From Bog-756 sp963727955 (GTDB lineage Bacteria > Actinomycetota > Acidimicrobiia > Acidimicrobiales > RAAP-2): DNA of 64,000 bases. The stretch's first letter is position 1. Each line of letters opens with the position of its first letter. The stretch lies in NCBI GenBank assembly GCA_963727955.1, contig CAVSII010000003.1, positions 186,001 through 250,000 on the forward strand, given 5' to 3'. The notes beneath the pieces are model-generated. The model saw only the letters and a program-made list of their open reading frames with translations. It was not told where the DNA came from and made no database searches. Positions 36,910 through 45,950 of this stretch are shown in pieces. A program made the translations under genes and the position numbers.

Positions 36910-37575
36910 ATGGAGCTGCGGGGCCTGCGTGACGACGTCTACCGGCGGCCTCTGGCCACCGCCCTCGAGCGCCTCGGGATCGGGCCGGGGTGGACGTGTG
37001 TGGATGTGGGGGCGGGCGGCGGCGACGTGTCGGTGGCCCTGGCCGAGATCGTGGGCCGGGACGGACGGGTCTACGCCGTCGACAGTGATCCCCAGGCGCG
37101 GGACGAGGTGGCCGAGGCGGCGGCAACCCACAGCCAGGTTCTGGCCATCACCCAGGCCGGCGAGGACCTCCGCCTGCCCGAGCCGGTGGACCTGGCCTTC
37201 TGCCGCTTCCTGCTCCTCCACGTGGTCGACCCGGGGGTGGTGCTGACCCGCATGGCCCAGGCTGTGCGTCCCGGCGGGTGGGTGGTGGCCCAGGAGCCGA
37301 TCACCTCGGCCGGCAGGATCGACGGCCGGCCTTTCTCCATGCCCGAGGCGCCCCACCCCGACATCGGTGCCCTCCTCCCCGCCCTGGCCCGTGACGCCGG
37401 GCTGATTACCGTGGACGCCTGGGCCGAAGCGCCGGCCGGCGTGGGGCCGGGACCGGTGGCCGACTACCTCACCGTCCTGACCGAGGTGGACCCGGGCGAC
37501 GACCCGGTGGTCCTGCCCCCTCTGGTCACCGTGGTGGCCCGGGCCCCGGGCGGGGACGAACCCACCCTTCGGTAG
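36910..37575 (+). CDS. Class I SAM-dependent methyltransferase
   Basis: 221 residues from the ATG at 36910. Motif I is CVDVGAGGGDVSVALAE, motif II VYAVDSDP, motif III around AGEDLRLPEP, and the post-motif RPGGWVVAQEP. It resembles the methyltransferase at 5117-5953 in the GW-x-C-x-(D/E)VGAGG signature, so the two may be distant paralogues. Nine bases separate it from the methylsuccinyl-CoA dehydrogenase gene, suggesting co-transcription. Substrate unknown. Confidence 0.82.
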   Translation: MELRGLRDDVYRRPLATALERLGIGPGWTCVDVGAGGGDVSVALAEIVGRDGRVYAVDSDPQARDEVAEAAATHSQVLAITQAGEDLRLPEPVDLAFCRFLLLHVVDPGVVLTRMAQAVRPGGWVVAQEPITSAGRIDGRPFSMPEAPHPDIGALLPALARDAGLITVDAWAEAPAGVGPGPVADYLTVLTEVDPGDDPVVLPPLVTVVARAPGGDEPTLR

Positions 37576-37584
37576 CCTTGGCCC

Positions 37585-39209
37585 GTGACCGCTGACCGCG
37601 CCGTATCCCCCGACCTGGCTCCCGCCGCCGAGGCGGTGAGCCTGTCCCAGTCGGTCATAAGTGCCGGGGTGGACGCCCTCTCCCGCTCCGGAGGACCCGA
37701 CCAGCAACAGGTCCTGGCCTACGACCTGGCCCACGCCGCCGCCGGCGTCCGGGCGGCCGAGGCCGCCCTCACCTACGGAACCTACGGCGACACCGAGGCC
37801 CGCATCGCCTGTGCCTTCGTGGCCGATGCGGTAGCCGATCTGGCCACCCGTACCTTCGGCCGGACCGCGGCCTGGGGGGTGGCCCCCGACTGGGCGGAGC
37901 CCTCCCTGGAATTGGTGACCCAGTTCCGGGACCCGGCTTTCATGGCCACCTTGGCCGACAAGCCCGGCTCCCGCTACCTGGACCCCGACTTCGAATTGGT
38001 GCGGGAGACGTTCCACCGTTTCGCCGCCGAGCAGATCCGACCCCGGGCCGAGCACATACACCGGGCCAACACCGACATACCCGAGGAGATCATCGGAGGC
38101 ATGGCCGAGATGGGTGGCTTCGGCATGTCGGTCCCCGAGGAGTACGGCGGCTTCGCCACCGGGGGCGAGTCCGACTACATGGGCATGGTGGTGGCCACCG
38201 AGGAGCTGGCCTGGGGGTCGCTCGGCGCCGGCGGGTCGCTCATCACCCGGCCGGAAATCCTCACCCGGGCCCTGGTGCACGGCGGGACCGAGGAGCAGAA
38301 GGTCCGCTGGCTGCCCCAACTGGCCTCCGGAGAGGTGATGGGGGCGGTGGCCGTCACCGAGCCCGACTTCGGCTCCGACGTGGCCGGCGTGGTCACTGCA
38401 GCCACCCCCACCGAGGGCGGCTGGCTGATCAACGGGGTCAAGACCTGGTGCACCTTTGCGGCCCGGGCCCAGGTGCTCATGCTCCTGGCCCGGACCGATC
38501 CGGACCGGAGCAAGGCCCATCGGGGGCTGTCGTTGTTCCTGGTCGAGAAGGGGCGGGCCGAGGGGCACGGCTTCGTCTTCACCCAGGGCCCCGGTGAGGC
38601 CGGTCGTCCCCCGGGTCGAGCGGGCGGATGGAGGGGCGGGCCATCGACACCCTGGGCTACCGGGGCATGCACTCCTACGAAGTGGCCTTCGAGGACTGGT
38701 TCGTCCCCGACGACAACCTGGTGGGCGGCCCCCAGGGGATCGGACGGGGCTTCTACCTGCAGATGCAGGGCTTCGAGAACGGTCGGCTGCAGACGGCGGC
38801 GCGGGCCATCGGGGTCATGCAGGCGGCCTACGAGGCCGCCCTCGAGTACGCCGCCAACCGGGTGGTATTCGGGTCCCCCATCCTCGACTACCAGTTGACC
38901 CGGGCCAAGCTGGCCCGCATGGCCGTGCTCATCCAGGTGACCCGCCAGTTCTCCTACGAGGTGGCCCGCCTCATGTCCAAAGGAGAAGGGTCGCTGGAGG
39001 CCTCGATGGTCAAGGCCTACGTCTGCCGGGCCGCCGAGTGGGTCACCCGCGAGGCCATCCAGATCCACGGCGGCATGGGGTACGCCGAGGAGTACGCCGT
39101 CAGTCGCTACTTCGTCGACGCCCGGGTCCTCTCGATCTTCGAGGGCGCCGACGAGATCCTGGCCCTCAAGGTCATCGCCCGCCGCCTGATGGCCAACGCC
39201 ACCGGCTGA
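37585..39209 (+). pseudogene. (2S)-methylsuccinyl-CoA dehydrogenase (mcd-like), frameshifted
   Basis: An acyl-CoA dehydrogenase of about 541 residues when one base is restored. The long N-terminal domain (about 1-130) and the sequence GGSLITRPEILTRALV, VTEPDFGSDVAG, NGVKTWCTFAARA, then GRAIDTLGYRGMHSYEVAF and FENGRLQTAARA, are the hallmarks of Mcd from the ethylmalonyl-CoA pathway, which converts methylsuccinyl-CoA to mesaconyl-C1-CoA. Frame one runs to about 38610 and the remainder is one base back in phase. Adding one C to the C5 run at 38608-38612 restores GEAGRPPGSSGRMEGRAID. The protein is otherwise intact, so a sequencing indel is likelier than decay. It starts with a GTG nine bases after the methyltransferase. 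Confidence 0.88.
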
Positions 39210-39244
39210 GGTCGCCGGTCGCAGCCCGGCTCAGCGGCGCCGGC

Positions 39245-40183
39245 TCAGCCCGCCGACCGGACGAGCCCTGCCCGCTCGCCCCGCACCACGAACTTGGTGG
39301 CCATCTTGCGGGAGGCCTCGTCGATCATCTCGTCGCCGAACATGACGGCCCCCGACCGGTCGTCCTCGGTGGCCTTCCGGTAGGCGTCGAGGATGTCCCA
39401 CGCCCTGTCGAACTGCTCCTGGGTGGGCGAGTAGACCTCGTTGAGCACCACCACCTGGTCGGGGGTGAGGGCCCACTTGCCGTCATAACCCAGGACCCGG
39501 GTCCGCTGGGAGAACTCCCGCAAGCTGTCCAGCTCGCGCACCTTGAGGAACGGTCCGTCGATGACCTGGAGGCCGTTGGCCCGACCGGCCATCAGGATCT
39601 TCGAGAAGACGTAGTTGAAGTGGTCGCCCGGGTACTCGGGGATGGCCACACCACCGGTCAGCACCGGCATCTCCATGGAGGCGGCGAAGTCAGCCGGCCC
39701 GAAGATGATGGTCTCCAAGCGCGGTGAGGCGGCGCAGATCTCCTCCACGTTGATCAGGCCGCGGGTGGTCTCGATCTGCGCTTCGATACCGATGTGACCG
39801 ACCGGTATACCGCTCTTCTTCTCCACCTGCGAGAGCAGCAGGTCGAGCGCCACCACCTCGGCCGCCGTCTGGACCTTGGGCAGCATGAGCTCGTCGAGCC
39901 GTTCGCCGGCGTGGCCGACCACCTCGATCACGTCCTCATAGGTCCACTCGGTGTCCCAGGCATTGATGCGGACGCAGAGGACCCGGTCGTCCCAGGGGAG
40001 GTTCTTGATGGCGTCGGCCACCTTGGCCCGGGCCGCTTCCTTCTCCAGCGGAGCCACCGAGTCCTCCAGGTCGAGGAAGCTCATGTCGGCGGGCACCGTC
40101 GGCGCCTTGGCCAGGAACCGCTCGTTCGAGCCGGGGGACGACATGCACGAGCGGCGTGGGAGGTAGCGGGAGCGTTCGGACAT
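39245..40183 (-). CDS. HpcH/HpaI-CitE family CoA lyase, (beta-methyl)malyl-CoA lyase-like
   Basis: 312 residues. TIM-barrel lyase with FLDLEDSVAP (Mg-binding acidic segment), CVRINAWDTEW, LMLPKVQTA, IGIEAQIETTRGLINVEEI and IIFGPADFAASM, the fingerprint of CitE-like malyl-CoA lyases. In the ethylmalonyl-CoA pathway it splits beta-methylmalyl-CoA into glyoxylate and propionyl-CoA. It is convergent with the mcd-like gene and close to the MaoC gene, so three successive pathway enzymes are clustered. Ccr, epimerase and ethylmalonyl-CoA mutase are not in the window. Confidence 0.88.
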   Translation of the reverse strand: MSERSRYLPRRSCMSSPGSNERFLAKAPTVPADMSFLDLEDSVAPLEKEAARAKVADAIKNLPWDDRVLCVRINAWDTEWTYEDVIEVVGHAGERLDELMLPKVQTAAEVVALDLLLSQVEKKSGIPVGHIGIEAQIETTRGLINVEEICAASPRLETIIFGPADFAASMEMPVLTGGVAIPEYPGDHFNYVFSKILMAGRANGLQVIDGPFLKVRELDSLREFSQRTRVLGYDGKWALTPDQVVVLNEVYSPTQEQFDRAWDILDAYRKATEDDRSGAVMFGDEMIDEASRKMATKFVVRGERAGLVRSAG

Positions 40184-40258
40184 GCTCCGATGGTACGACC
40201 ACTGGGGGCGCCGCCCAAAATGACCGCTCCAGGCGCCCGACCCCCGATCCCCGGTCCT

Positions 40259-41503
40259 TCAGTCGGCCGGTCCGCTCCGGTCCCGATGGATCTGGTCCTG
40301 GAGGAGGTCGGGGGTCAGTTGCTCCGACAGCAGCCGGTCGAAACGGGTCGGGTCGCCGTTCACGAACGACCGGCACAACGGAAGCCCCTCCACATAACAG
40401 GTCAGATACGCCCGCCAGGTGGGATGGACGAGGAACTCGACCGCCTTGGCGGCGCGATCCCGTGAGAGCAGACCCCAGCGGGCCACCTCATCGGTCACCA
40501 GGGCGGGGTCGGCGCCGTCCTCGTGGAGACGGAAGGCGGCGTTCTGGCGGACAGCGCCGAGCGCTTCCCCCGCCTCGGCCACCGCCGCCACCACGTCGGC
40601 GTCGTACCGGATGCCGAGCGGGCGCAGATGGCCGGCCACGATGGGCTCGGGCCGGCGACCCATGACGACCTCCAGACCGAGGTCGGCCAGCCCTTCGGCC
40701 AGCAGGCACTGGGGCGTGCCCACGAGGAAGATGGACTCCTCCCACCACTGTCGGCGCCGGACCAGTCCGACCTCCTTGCGGGTGTGCTCGGTGTGGTGGC
40801 CCGGGTAGGCCTCGTGGGCCACCAGATGGGCGAGGCCGGTGGACAGGACGGGGAGGTCGGTGTTGACGGCCACCCGGCTGCGCAGCCCGCCCAGGTAGTA
40901 GTTGAACCCGGCCCACGGCTCGTTCGACACCAGCTCGAACTCGACGTGTTCGCCCTCGGGCAGGCCGAACAGGGCCAGCGTCCGCTGGCGGAGATCCTCG
41001 GCCAGAGAGTTGATGGCGGCGTGCAGCAGGTCGGGCGGTACGGCGTGTGACTCGCGCCAGGTGACCAGCCGGTCAGCCAGGTCACCCGATCCGGGCAGCA
41101 CCTCATCGAGTTGGCGGTGGGCCTCGACCAGAACCTGGTCGTCCACCCGGGAGGGACGTACTCCGTAGCAGGCCTCGACCTCGTCGGCGTAGCCGATCCG
41201 GTCACCGGCCAGCTTGCGGGCGGTGGTCAGGAGACCGACCACCTGGGCCCGCAGCCAGTGCCGACGGGCGGGGGCGGAGCCGTCCTCGGTCGGCGTGGAG
41301 AGATCGAGCGGGGCTCCGCTGTCGATGGCCGCCACCAGCAGGCGGGCTGCCGCCACCAGCTGCTCGGGAGGCTGTACCGGCTCGGCGTCGACCAGCACCG
41401 ACCGGTCGGGCGGGCCGTAGTAGGCGTCGACCAGTCCGTCGATGTGCCGGCCGAGGCGCAGCCCCAGGGTCAGGTACTGCTCGACCAGTCCCGAGTGGGC
41501 CAC
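40259..41503 (-). CDS. DUF885-like metallopeptidase-type protein
   Basis: 414 residues, mostly helical. A zinc motif HEAYPGHHTEH occurs about 230 residues in; this HEAxPGHH form is the signature of the DUF885 family, related to gluzincin peptidases. A downstream Glu in LLAEGLADLGLEV may be the third ligand. No signal peptide. Substrate unknown. Thirteen bases separate it from the dienelactone-hydrolase gene upstream, so the two are probably co-transcribed. Confidence 0.8.
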   Translation of the reverse strand: MAHSGLVEQYLTLGLRLGRHIDGLVDAYYGPPDRSVLVDAEPVQPPEQLVAAARLLVAAIDSGAPLDLSTPTEDGSAPARRHWLRAQVVGLLTTARKLAGDRIGYADEVEACYGVRPSRVDDQVLVEAHRQLDEVLPGSGDLADRLVTWRESHAVPPDLLHAAINSLAEDLRQRTLALFGLPEGEHVEFELVSNEPWAGFNYYLGGLRSRVAVNTDLPVLSTGLAHLVAHEAYPGHHTEHTRKEVGLVRRRQWWEESIFLVGTPQCLLAEGLADLGLEVVMGRRPEPIVAGHLRPLGIRYDADVVAAVAEAGEALGAVRQNAAFRLHEDGADPALVTDEVARWGLLSRDRAAKAVEFLVHPTWRAYLTCYVEGLPLCRSFVNGDPTRFDRLLSEQLTPDLLQDQIHRDRSGPAD

Positions 41504-41516
41504 GCCGGCTCAGGTC

Positions 41517-42209
41517 TCAGCCGAGAGTGGCGCGGAAGAAGTCGACGGCACGGTCCCAGAGGAGGGCGGCCGACTCGGCGTGATAGGCCTCGGGCCGGTC
41601 CTCGTTGAAGAAAGCGTGGCCGGCGTTCGGATACAGGTACAGCTCGACGTCCTTTCCCAGCCCGGTGAGCTCGGACTCGAGAGCGCGCGCCGCGTCCGGA
41701 TCGAAGTAGTCGTCCTCCTCGGCAGCGTGCACACGGACGGCAGCCTCCAGTCGGGCGTAATCGGGGCGGGCGTCGGGCCAGGGGATGAGACCGTACGCCG
41801 GGACCACCGCTTTGACCGCGTCGGGGCGCTGGGTGGCCAGGACCAGGGCCAGCCCGCCCCCCATGCAGAATCCGATGACGCCCACATGAGGCCGGCCGGT
41901 TCGACGCAGGAGCTCGTCGACGGCACCGCTCAGCTTTTTGGCGGCCGACTCCATGGTCAGGGCCATCATCTGCTTGCCCGCTTCATCCGGCTCGGTGAGG
42001 GGCACCACCGTTCCGTCGTAGAGGTCGGGGGCCAGGGCGGTGAAACCGGCTTCGGCGAACCGGTCACAGGTCCGGGTTATCTGGTCGACCAGCCCCCACC
42101 ATTCCTGGAGGACGACTAGTCCAGCCGTCCCTTCGGCACCCCCCGCCGGGACGGCAATGTAGCCGTGGCCCCTATCTCCGTTGCTCGGATAGTCGATGGT
42201 CTCGCCCAT
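41517..42209 (-). CDS. Dienelactone hydrolase family protein
   Basis: 230 residues from the ATG at 42207-42209. The Cys nucleophile is in VGVIGFCMGGGLAL, Asp in EEDDYFDPD and His in NAGHAFFNED: the Cys-Asp-His triad of dienelactone hydrolases. The FCMGGG motif and length fit the family well. Aromatic-ring-cleavage genes are not nearby, so the physiological ester or lactone is unknown. Cytoplasmic. Confidence 0.9.
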   Translation of the reverse strand: MGETIDYPSNGDRGHGYIAVPAGGAEGTAGLVVLQEWWGLVDQITRTCDRFAEAGFTALAPDLYDGTVVPLTEPDEAGKQMMALTMESAAKKLSGAVDELLRRTGRPHVGVIGFCMGGGLALVLATQRPDAVKAVVPAYGLIPWPDARPDYARLEAAVRVHAAEEDDYFDPDAARALESELTGLGKDVELYLYPNAGHAFFNEDRPEAYHAESAALLWDRAVDFFRATLG

Positions 42210-42398
42210 GGATGTGGACCCTACCCTGCGGAAAGGCACCGGAACGAGCCCCTGTGCCCCGGACCGGTGCCGGGGTCGAGGCGCCGGGTAACCGCGGCCC
42301 TACCGTTCGATTGCCGTTTAAGAATTACCTGCTCGGAGCCCAATTCGGGGCGAGGGTGCTTGTGACCGGTGCCCGCGTCGACTAGACACTGGGGCGAT

Positions 42399-43628
42399 AT
42401 GACTCACGCCGAGCGCTTCTCGACGTCAGAGCCAGGCGCGTCGCCCTCCCGCTATCACCCCCTCCGGCGGGCCCTGTCGATCCTTGCGGTGGCCGCCGTA
42501 TTGGTGGGGGCGACCCTGGTGGTCTCTTCGGCGCGCCCAGCGGCCGCCGATCAGATCGCCGACGCCAAGGCCGAGGCGTCGGCCATCGCCGCCAAAATCC
42601 AGGCGACCCAGAATCAGATCGGCGCACTGACCGGTCAGGTGACGGCGGCTGACTACCGGCTCTCACAGCTGAGCACCCAGATCGCGGCCAACAAGGCCGA
42701 GGTCAGCACCGACCAGGTCAAGGTGACCAAGGACATGAGTCACCTGAAGGTCGAAGCCATCAGCGACTACACCGACAGTGACACCAGCAACCAGGTCACC
42801 CAGATGTTCTCGTCGAACCCCAACACCAGCGGTATCCGCTCGGAGTACTCGGCCATCGCCACCGGCAACGTGACCACCACCATCGACGATCTCCATACAG
42901 CCCAGAGCGCGCTGCAAGCCACCCAGAGCGCGCTCGAGAACCAGAAGACGCAAGCGGCCACCACGGCCAGCAATCTGAATGCGGAGGAGAACCAGGCGGA
43001 CTCGTTGGAGCAGCAGGACCAGTCCACGCTCGACAGCGTGAACGCCAACATCCAGCATCTGATCGCACAGCAGCAGGCAGCGGAGGAGGCGGCGGCGAAG
43101 GCGGCGGCGGCGGCGGCCTTCAATGCCAGGGTGGCGGCCGCTCAGCAGGCCCAGGCCCAGCAACAGGCCGAGCAGCAGGCCCAGACCCAGACGCCGTCTT
43201 CCAACAGCTCCGGCAGTAGCGGGGCCAGTGCTCCCATATCGTTGGCCGCCGCCAACCCTCCGCCGGTGCCGGGGGGAGCGGCCGGTGCCATCCAGGCGGC
43301 AGAGAGCCAGCTCGGCGTACCCTACGTGTGGGGCGGGGAGACGCCGGGGGTGGGCTTCGACTGTTCGGGTCTCGTGCAGTGGTCCTGGGCCCAGGCCGGT
43401 GTCAGCCTTCCCCGCACCTCGGGTGCGCAGTTCGGCGCCACCACCCAGATCCCGCTGGCCGACATCGAACCCGGTGACCTTCTCTTCTACGGTCCCGACG
43501 GCGCCGACCACGTGGCCATGTACGTGGGCGGCGGCGAGATGATCGAAGCCCCCGAAACGGGCGAGGTCGTGCACATCACCGGCGTCCGTACCGGCGACGA
43601 TTTCGCCGGCGTCGGACGCGTCAACTGA
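42399..43628 (+). CDS. Secreted NlpC/P60 peptidoglycan hydrolase with coiled-coil domain
   Basis: 409 residues from the ATG at 42399 (GGGGCGAT just upstream). A signal peptide with a hydrophobic core (about 26-48, ALSILAVAAVLVGATLVVSS) ends near RPAAADQ. A long coiled coil of Gln/Ala-rich heptads (about 52-265) follows, then a Ser/Gly hinge, then the NlpC/P60 domain (about 300-409) with Cys322 in FDCSGLVQWSW and His371 in ADHVAMYVGGG. The RipA/RipC-like layout suggests autoinhibition by the coiled coil and a role in daughter-cell separation. The 189-base upstream gap has an AT-rich patch (TTTAAGAATTACC, near 42317) that could hold the promoter. Confidence 0.93.
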   Translation: MTHAERFSTSEPGASPSRYHPLRRALSILAVAAVLVGATLVVSSARPAAADQIADAKAEASAIAAKIQATQNQIGALTGQVTAADYRLSQLSTQIAANKAEVSTDQVKVTKDMSHLKVEAISDYTDSDTSNQVTQMFSSNPNTSGIRSEYSAIATGNVTTTIDDLHTAQSALQATQSALENQKTQAATTASNLNAEENQADSLEQQDQSTLDSVNANIQHLIAQQQAAEEAAAKAAAAAAFNARVAAAQQAQAQQQAEQQAQTQTPSSNSSGSSGASAPISLAAANPPPVPGGAAGAIQAAESQLGVPYVWGGETPGVGFDCSGLVQWSWAQAGVSLPRTSGAQFGATTQIPLADIEPGDLLFYGPDGADHVAMYVGGGEMIEAPETGEVVHITGVRTGDDFAGVGRVN

Positions 43629-43671
43629 CCCGAGGATCTTTCCGGGCCCGAGGTCAGCGCCTTGGCTCCGT

Positions 43672-43685
43672 GCTGAAGCTTCAGC
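43672..43685. terminator. Palindrome between convergent NlpC/P60 and SDR genes
   Basis: GCTGAAGCTTCAGC is a perfect 14-base palindrome overlapping the SDR stop, flanked by CAGCGC (43655-43660) and GCGCTG (43684-43689) that could form a longer alternative stem. It may act as a bidirectional terminator; there is no T-run. Confidence 0.3.
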
Positions 43686-44478
43686 GCTGGTCGTGGGCGG
43701 TCAGCTGGGTCGGGGGAAGCTGACCGACGGTGCCGCCGGCCCGCGGCCCGGGCGGACGGGCGAACCGGAAGGGCAGAGCCTCCCGCCCGGCCTGGATGAC
43801 CATGGCCTCACCCGTCTCCTGACCCGACAGGCGTTCGACCACCGCTTCCGACACGGCTGACACGTCGATGAGGGGAAACCCACTTCCGGCCAGCACGTCG
43901 CGCACATCGTCGATCAACGGGGTGTCGACGATGCTCGGACAAACAGCGTTGAAGGTGATCCCGCGCTCGCTCAGCTGGGGCCCGAGCGAGCGGACCAGAC
44001 CGACCACGGCGTGCTTGGTCAGGCAGTAGACAGGGTCGGGTGAAAAGCCGATCAGCCCGGCCAGTGAGGCTGTCGCCACCATGGCCCCGCCGCCGCGGGA
44101 GCTGAGGGCGGGGACGAGGGCCCGGACGCCGAAGAAGACCCCGTCCACATTGACCCCGACGGCCCGACGGTAGATGGCATCGGTGATCTTGGTGATGTCC
44201 GCCTCACCGGTGGTAACACCGGCGTTGAGGTGGGCCAGGTCGATACCACCGAAGTGTCCGGTGACGGCGTCGACGATGCCGGGCCATTCCTCGGACCGCC
44301 CGACGTCGGCCTGAAGCCCCAGTCCTCCGAGACCGGTGGCGACCCTGTCGGCCGAATCTCCGTCGAGATCGACCACGGCCACCGCCACCCCGGCCCGGGC
44401 CAGGAGCTCGGCCGTGGCCCGCCCGATCCCCGACCCCCCGCCGGTCACCACAGCCACCTTCCCCGCCAGTGCTCCCAT
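43681..44478 (-). CDS. SDR family oxidoreductase
   Basis: 265 residues. The Rossmann motif TGGGSGIGRA is near the N-terminus, Asp in VVDLDGDSAD suggests NAD(H) preference, the NAG motif appears as LNAGVTT, the active-site Ser is in ATASLAGL and the YxxxK is VYCLTKHAV. The C-terminus carries a Pro/Gly-rich extension. Substrate unknown; no operon partner. Confidence 0.87.
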   Translation of the reverse strand: MGALAGKVAVVTGGGSGIGRATAELLARAGVAVAVVDLDGDSADRVATGLGGLGLQADVGRSEEWPGIVDAVTGHFGGIDLAHLNAGVTTGEADITKITDAIYRRAVGVNVDGVFFGVRALVPALSSRGGGAMVATASLAGLIGFSPDPVYCLTKHAVVGLVRSLGPQLSERGITFNAVCPSIVDTPLIDDVRDVLAGSGFPLIDVSAVSEAVVERLSGQETGEAMVIQAGREALPFRFARPPGPRAGGTVGQLPPTQLTAHDQR

Positions 44479-44698
44479 GGGTCTCCCCTGGTCTCGTCCT
44501 CACCGGCGGTGACATCGGCACACCTGAGCGTCCGGCGCCGCTCCCCGCGGCCAGGCCGCGAGTGCTGACGATGCCACCCTACCGGGCACCTGAGGCATAC
44601 TGGGAGGGCTGCGGCCCTACCTGGCCGCCCTGCCCACGACCTTCCCTCTGCGAGCCGCACTGCCATGAGACCCTGGCTGCCATGAGACCCCCCTCGCC

Positions 44699-45877
44699 AT
44701 GAGACCGATCCCCGTCGCCTTCCACATCTGGTTCCTCGAGCTCCACACCTATGGGATCGGTCTGGCCCTGACCTTCTGGTTCGGCTTGCGCTACACCGAG
44801 CGGAGGCTGCGCAAGGCCGGGTACCCCTGGCAGTGGGTGACGGGCATGTTCGTGTGGGTCATCGTGGCGGCCATCGTCGGGGCTCGGACCTTTCACGTGC
44901 TGTCCAACCTCTCCTACTACTCGCATCAACCGAGCCAGGTCTTCGCCATCTGGCAGGGGGGCCTCTCCTCTTTCGGGGGGCTCATCTTCGCTGTGCCGGT
45001 GGCCATCGTGAGTGCACGACGGCGATGCCCCCAGCTCCCGACCATGCGCTTCGCCGACCTCATGGCCCCGGTTCTGATGGCGTGCTGGGGCCTGGGCCGG
45101 CTGCTCGGTCCCCAGCTCATGGTGGCCGGAGGCGGGCACCCGACCAACCAGTGGTTCGGCATGTACTACGCCGGCCAAGTGGGGAAGCGGCTCCCGGTAC
45201 CCATCTTCCAATCGATAGAGGACTTCACCATCTTCGGCATCCTGTTGCTGGTCGAGAGATGGCTGCGTCTGAACGCGCCGGTGCCGACTCCGGTAACGGT
45301 GGGATCGCTATCGGCCACCGACACCGACGCAGCTGTCGACGGGACTGTCGACGCAGATGTCGACGGAAGCGAGGCCCCGGCCATCGGCTACACCGCGGAC
45401 GAGGAGGTCCCCTCTACCGTCAATGCCGAAGCCACCTCCACCGTCGTGGTCGAGACGCCTGCCGGCCAGCTCGGGTCGGCGGTTCCGGCACCGAGGCTCC
45501 TACCGCCCGCCGGCATCGTCCTCGGCGTGGGGATGGTCCTATGGGGAATCGAGCGATTCTTCGACGAACACCTGTGGTTGGGTGAGGACGGCCACCTGGG
45601 CTCACTGCTGGTCCAGGGGGCCGGCATCATCCTGGCCGTCTGGGGCCTGATCCTGTTGGCCACCAAGATCAAGCCTCTGCAGGCGTGGCGCAGGGGTGAA
45701 GGCGGCGATCCCGCTCCCGAGCTGTTGAGCACCGGTGCCACCGATCCGACTGCCAGTGGCGATGTCGGTGACAGGGCCGAGGGCGGCGACGGTGCCGATC
45801 GAGAGGACGACCCGGACCACGACCCCGCTCTCCCGAAGGTCACGATGGCCACCGGTCCGACCCTGAACCAAGAGTGA
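44699..45877 (+). CDS. Divergent prolipoprotein diacylglyceryl transferase (Lgt) homologue
   Basis: 392 residues with about seven membrane segments. Lgt landmarks are recognisable but altered: HTYGIGLALTFWFG (the Y-G of helix 1), IWQGGLSSFGG where Lgt has HGGLSFHGG, WGLGRLLGPQLMVAGGG where GRxGNFxNxE is expected, and VPIFQSIEDF for HPSQLYE. The N in GNF and the His of HGGL are missing. A 75-residue acidic Ala/Thr/Val insert precedes the last helices and there is an acidic Gly/Asp tail. It may be an Lgt adapted to a different lipid or a non-catalytic relative. A lipoprotein with a clear lipobox (60511) shows that Lgt activity is needed. Confidence 0.7.
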   Translation: MRPIPVAFHIWFLELHTYGIGLALTFWFGLRYTERRLRKAGYPWQWVTGMFVWVIVAAIVGARTFHVLSNLSYYSHQPSQVFAIWQGGLSSFGGLIFAVPVAIVSARRRCPQLPTMRFADLMAPVLMACWGLGRLLGPQLMVAGGGHPTNQWFGMYYAGQVGKRLPVPIFQSIEDFTIFGILLLVERWLRLNAPVPTPVTVGSLSATDTDAAVDGTVDADVDGSEAPAIGYTADEEVPSTVNAEATSTVVVETPAGQLGSAVPAPRLLPPAGIVLGVGMVLWGIERFFDEHLWLGEDGHLGSLLVQGAGIILAVWGLILLATKIKPLQAWRRGEGGDPAPELLSTGATDPTASGDVGDRAEGGDGADREDDPDHDPALPKVTMATGPTLNQE

Positions 45878-45880
45878 GTT

Positions 45881-45912
45881 CCTGAGCGCCTGAGCGGCTG
45901 AGCGCCTGAGCT
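45881..45912. repeat. 8-bp tandem repeat, four copies
   Basis: CCTGAGCG, CCTGAGCG, GCTGAGCG, CCTGAGCT in succession right after the Lgt-homologue stop, in the convergent gap before the CcdA-like gene. It probably reflects slippage. Confidence 0.7.
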
Positions 45913-45950
45913 CGGCCAGGGTCTCGGCGGGCAGGCTCCATGGCCCTCGG

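Noticed and set aside
38608..38628. Programmed -1 frameshifting in the mcd-like gene
   Set aside because: No good slippery heptamer or following hairpin is evident, and Mcd proteins are normally one frame; an indel in the C5 run is simpler.
42210..42398. ydaO (c-di-AMP) riboswitch ahead of the NlpC/P60 gene
   Set aside because: Actinobacterial NlpC/P60 genes often carry it, but the conserved blocks (GGAGCCGGGGA, GGGTGAA, CCGACCCGAA) are not found here; only an AT-rich patch is visible.
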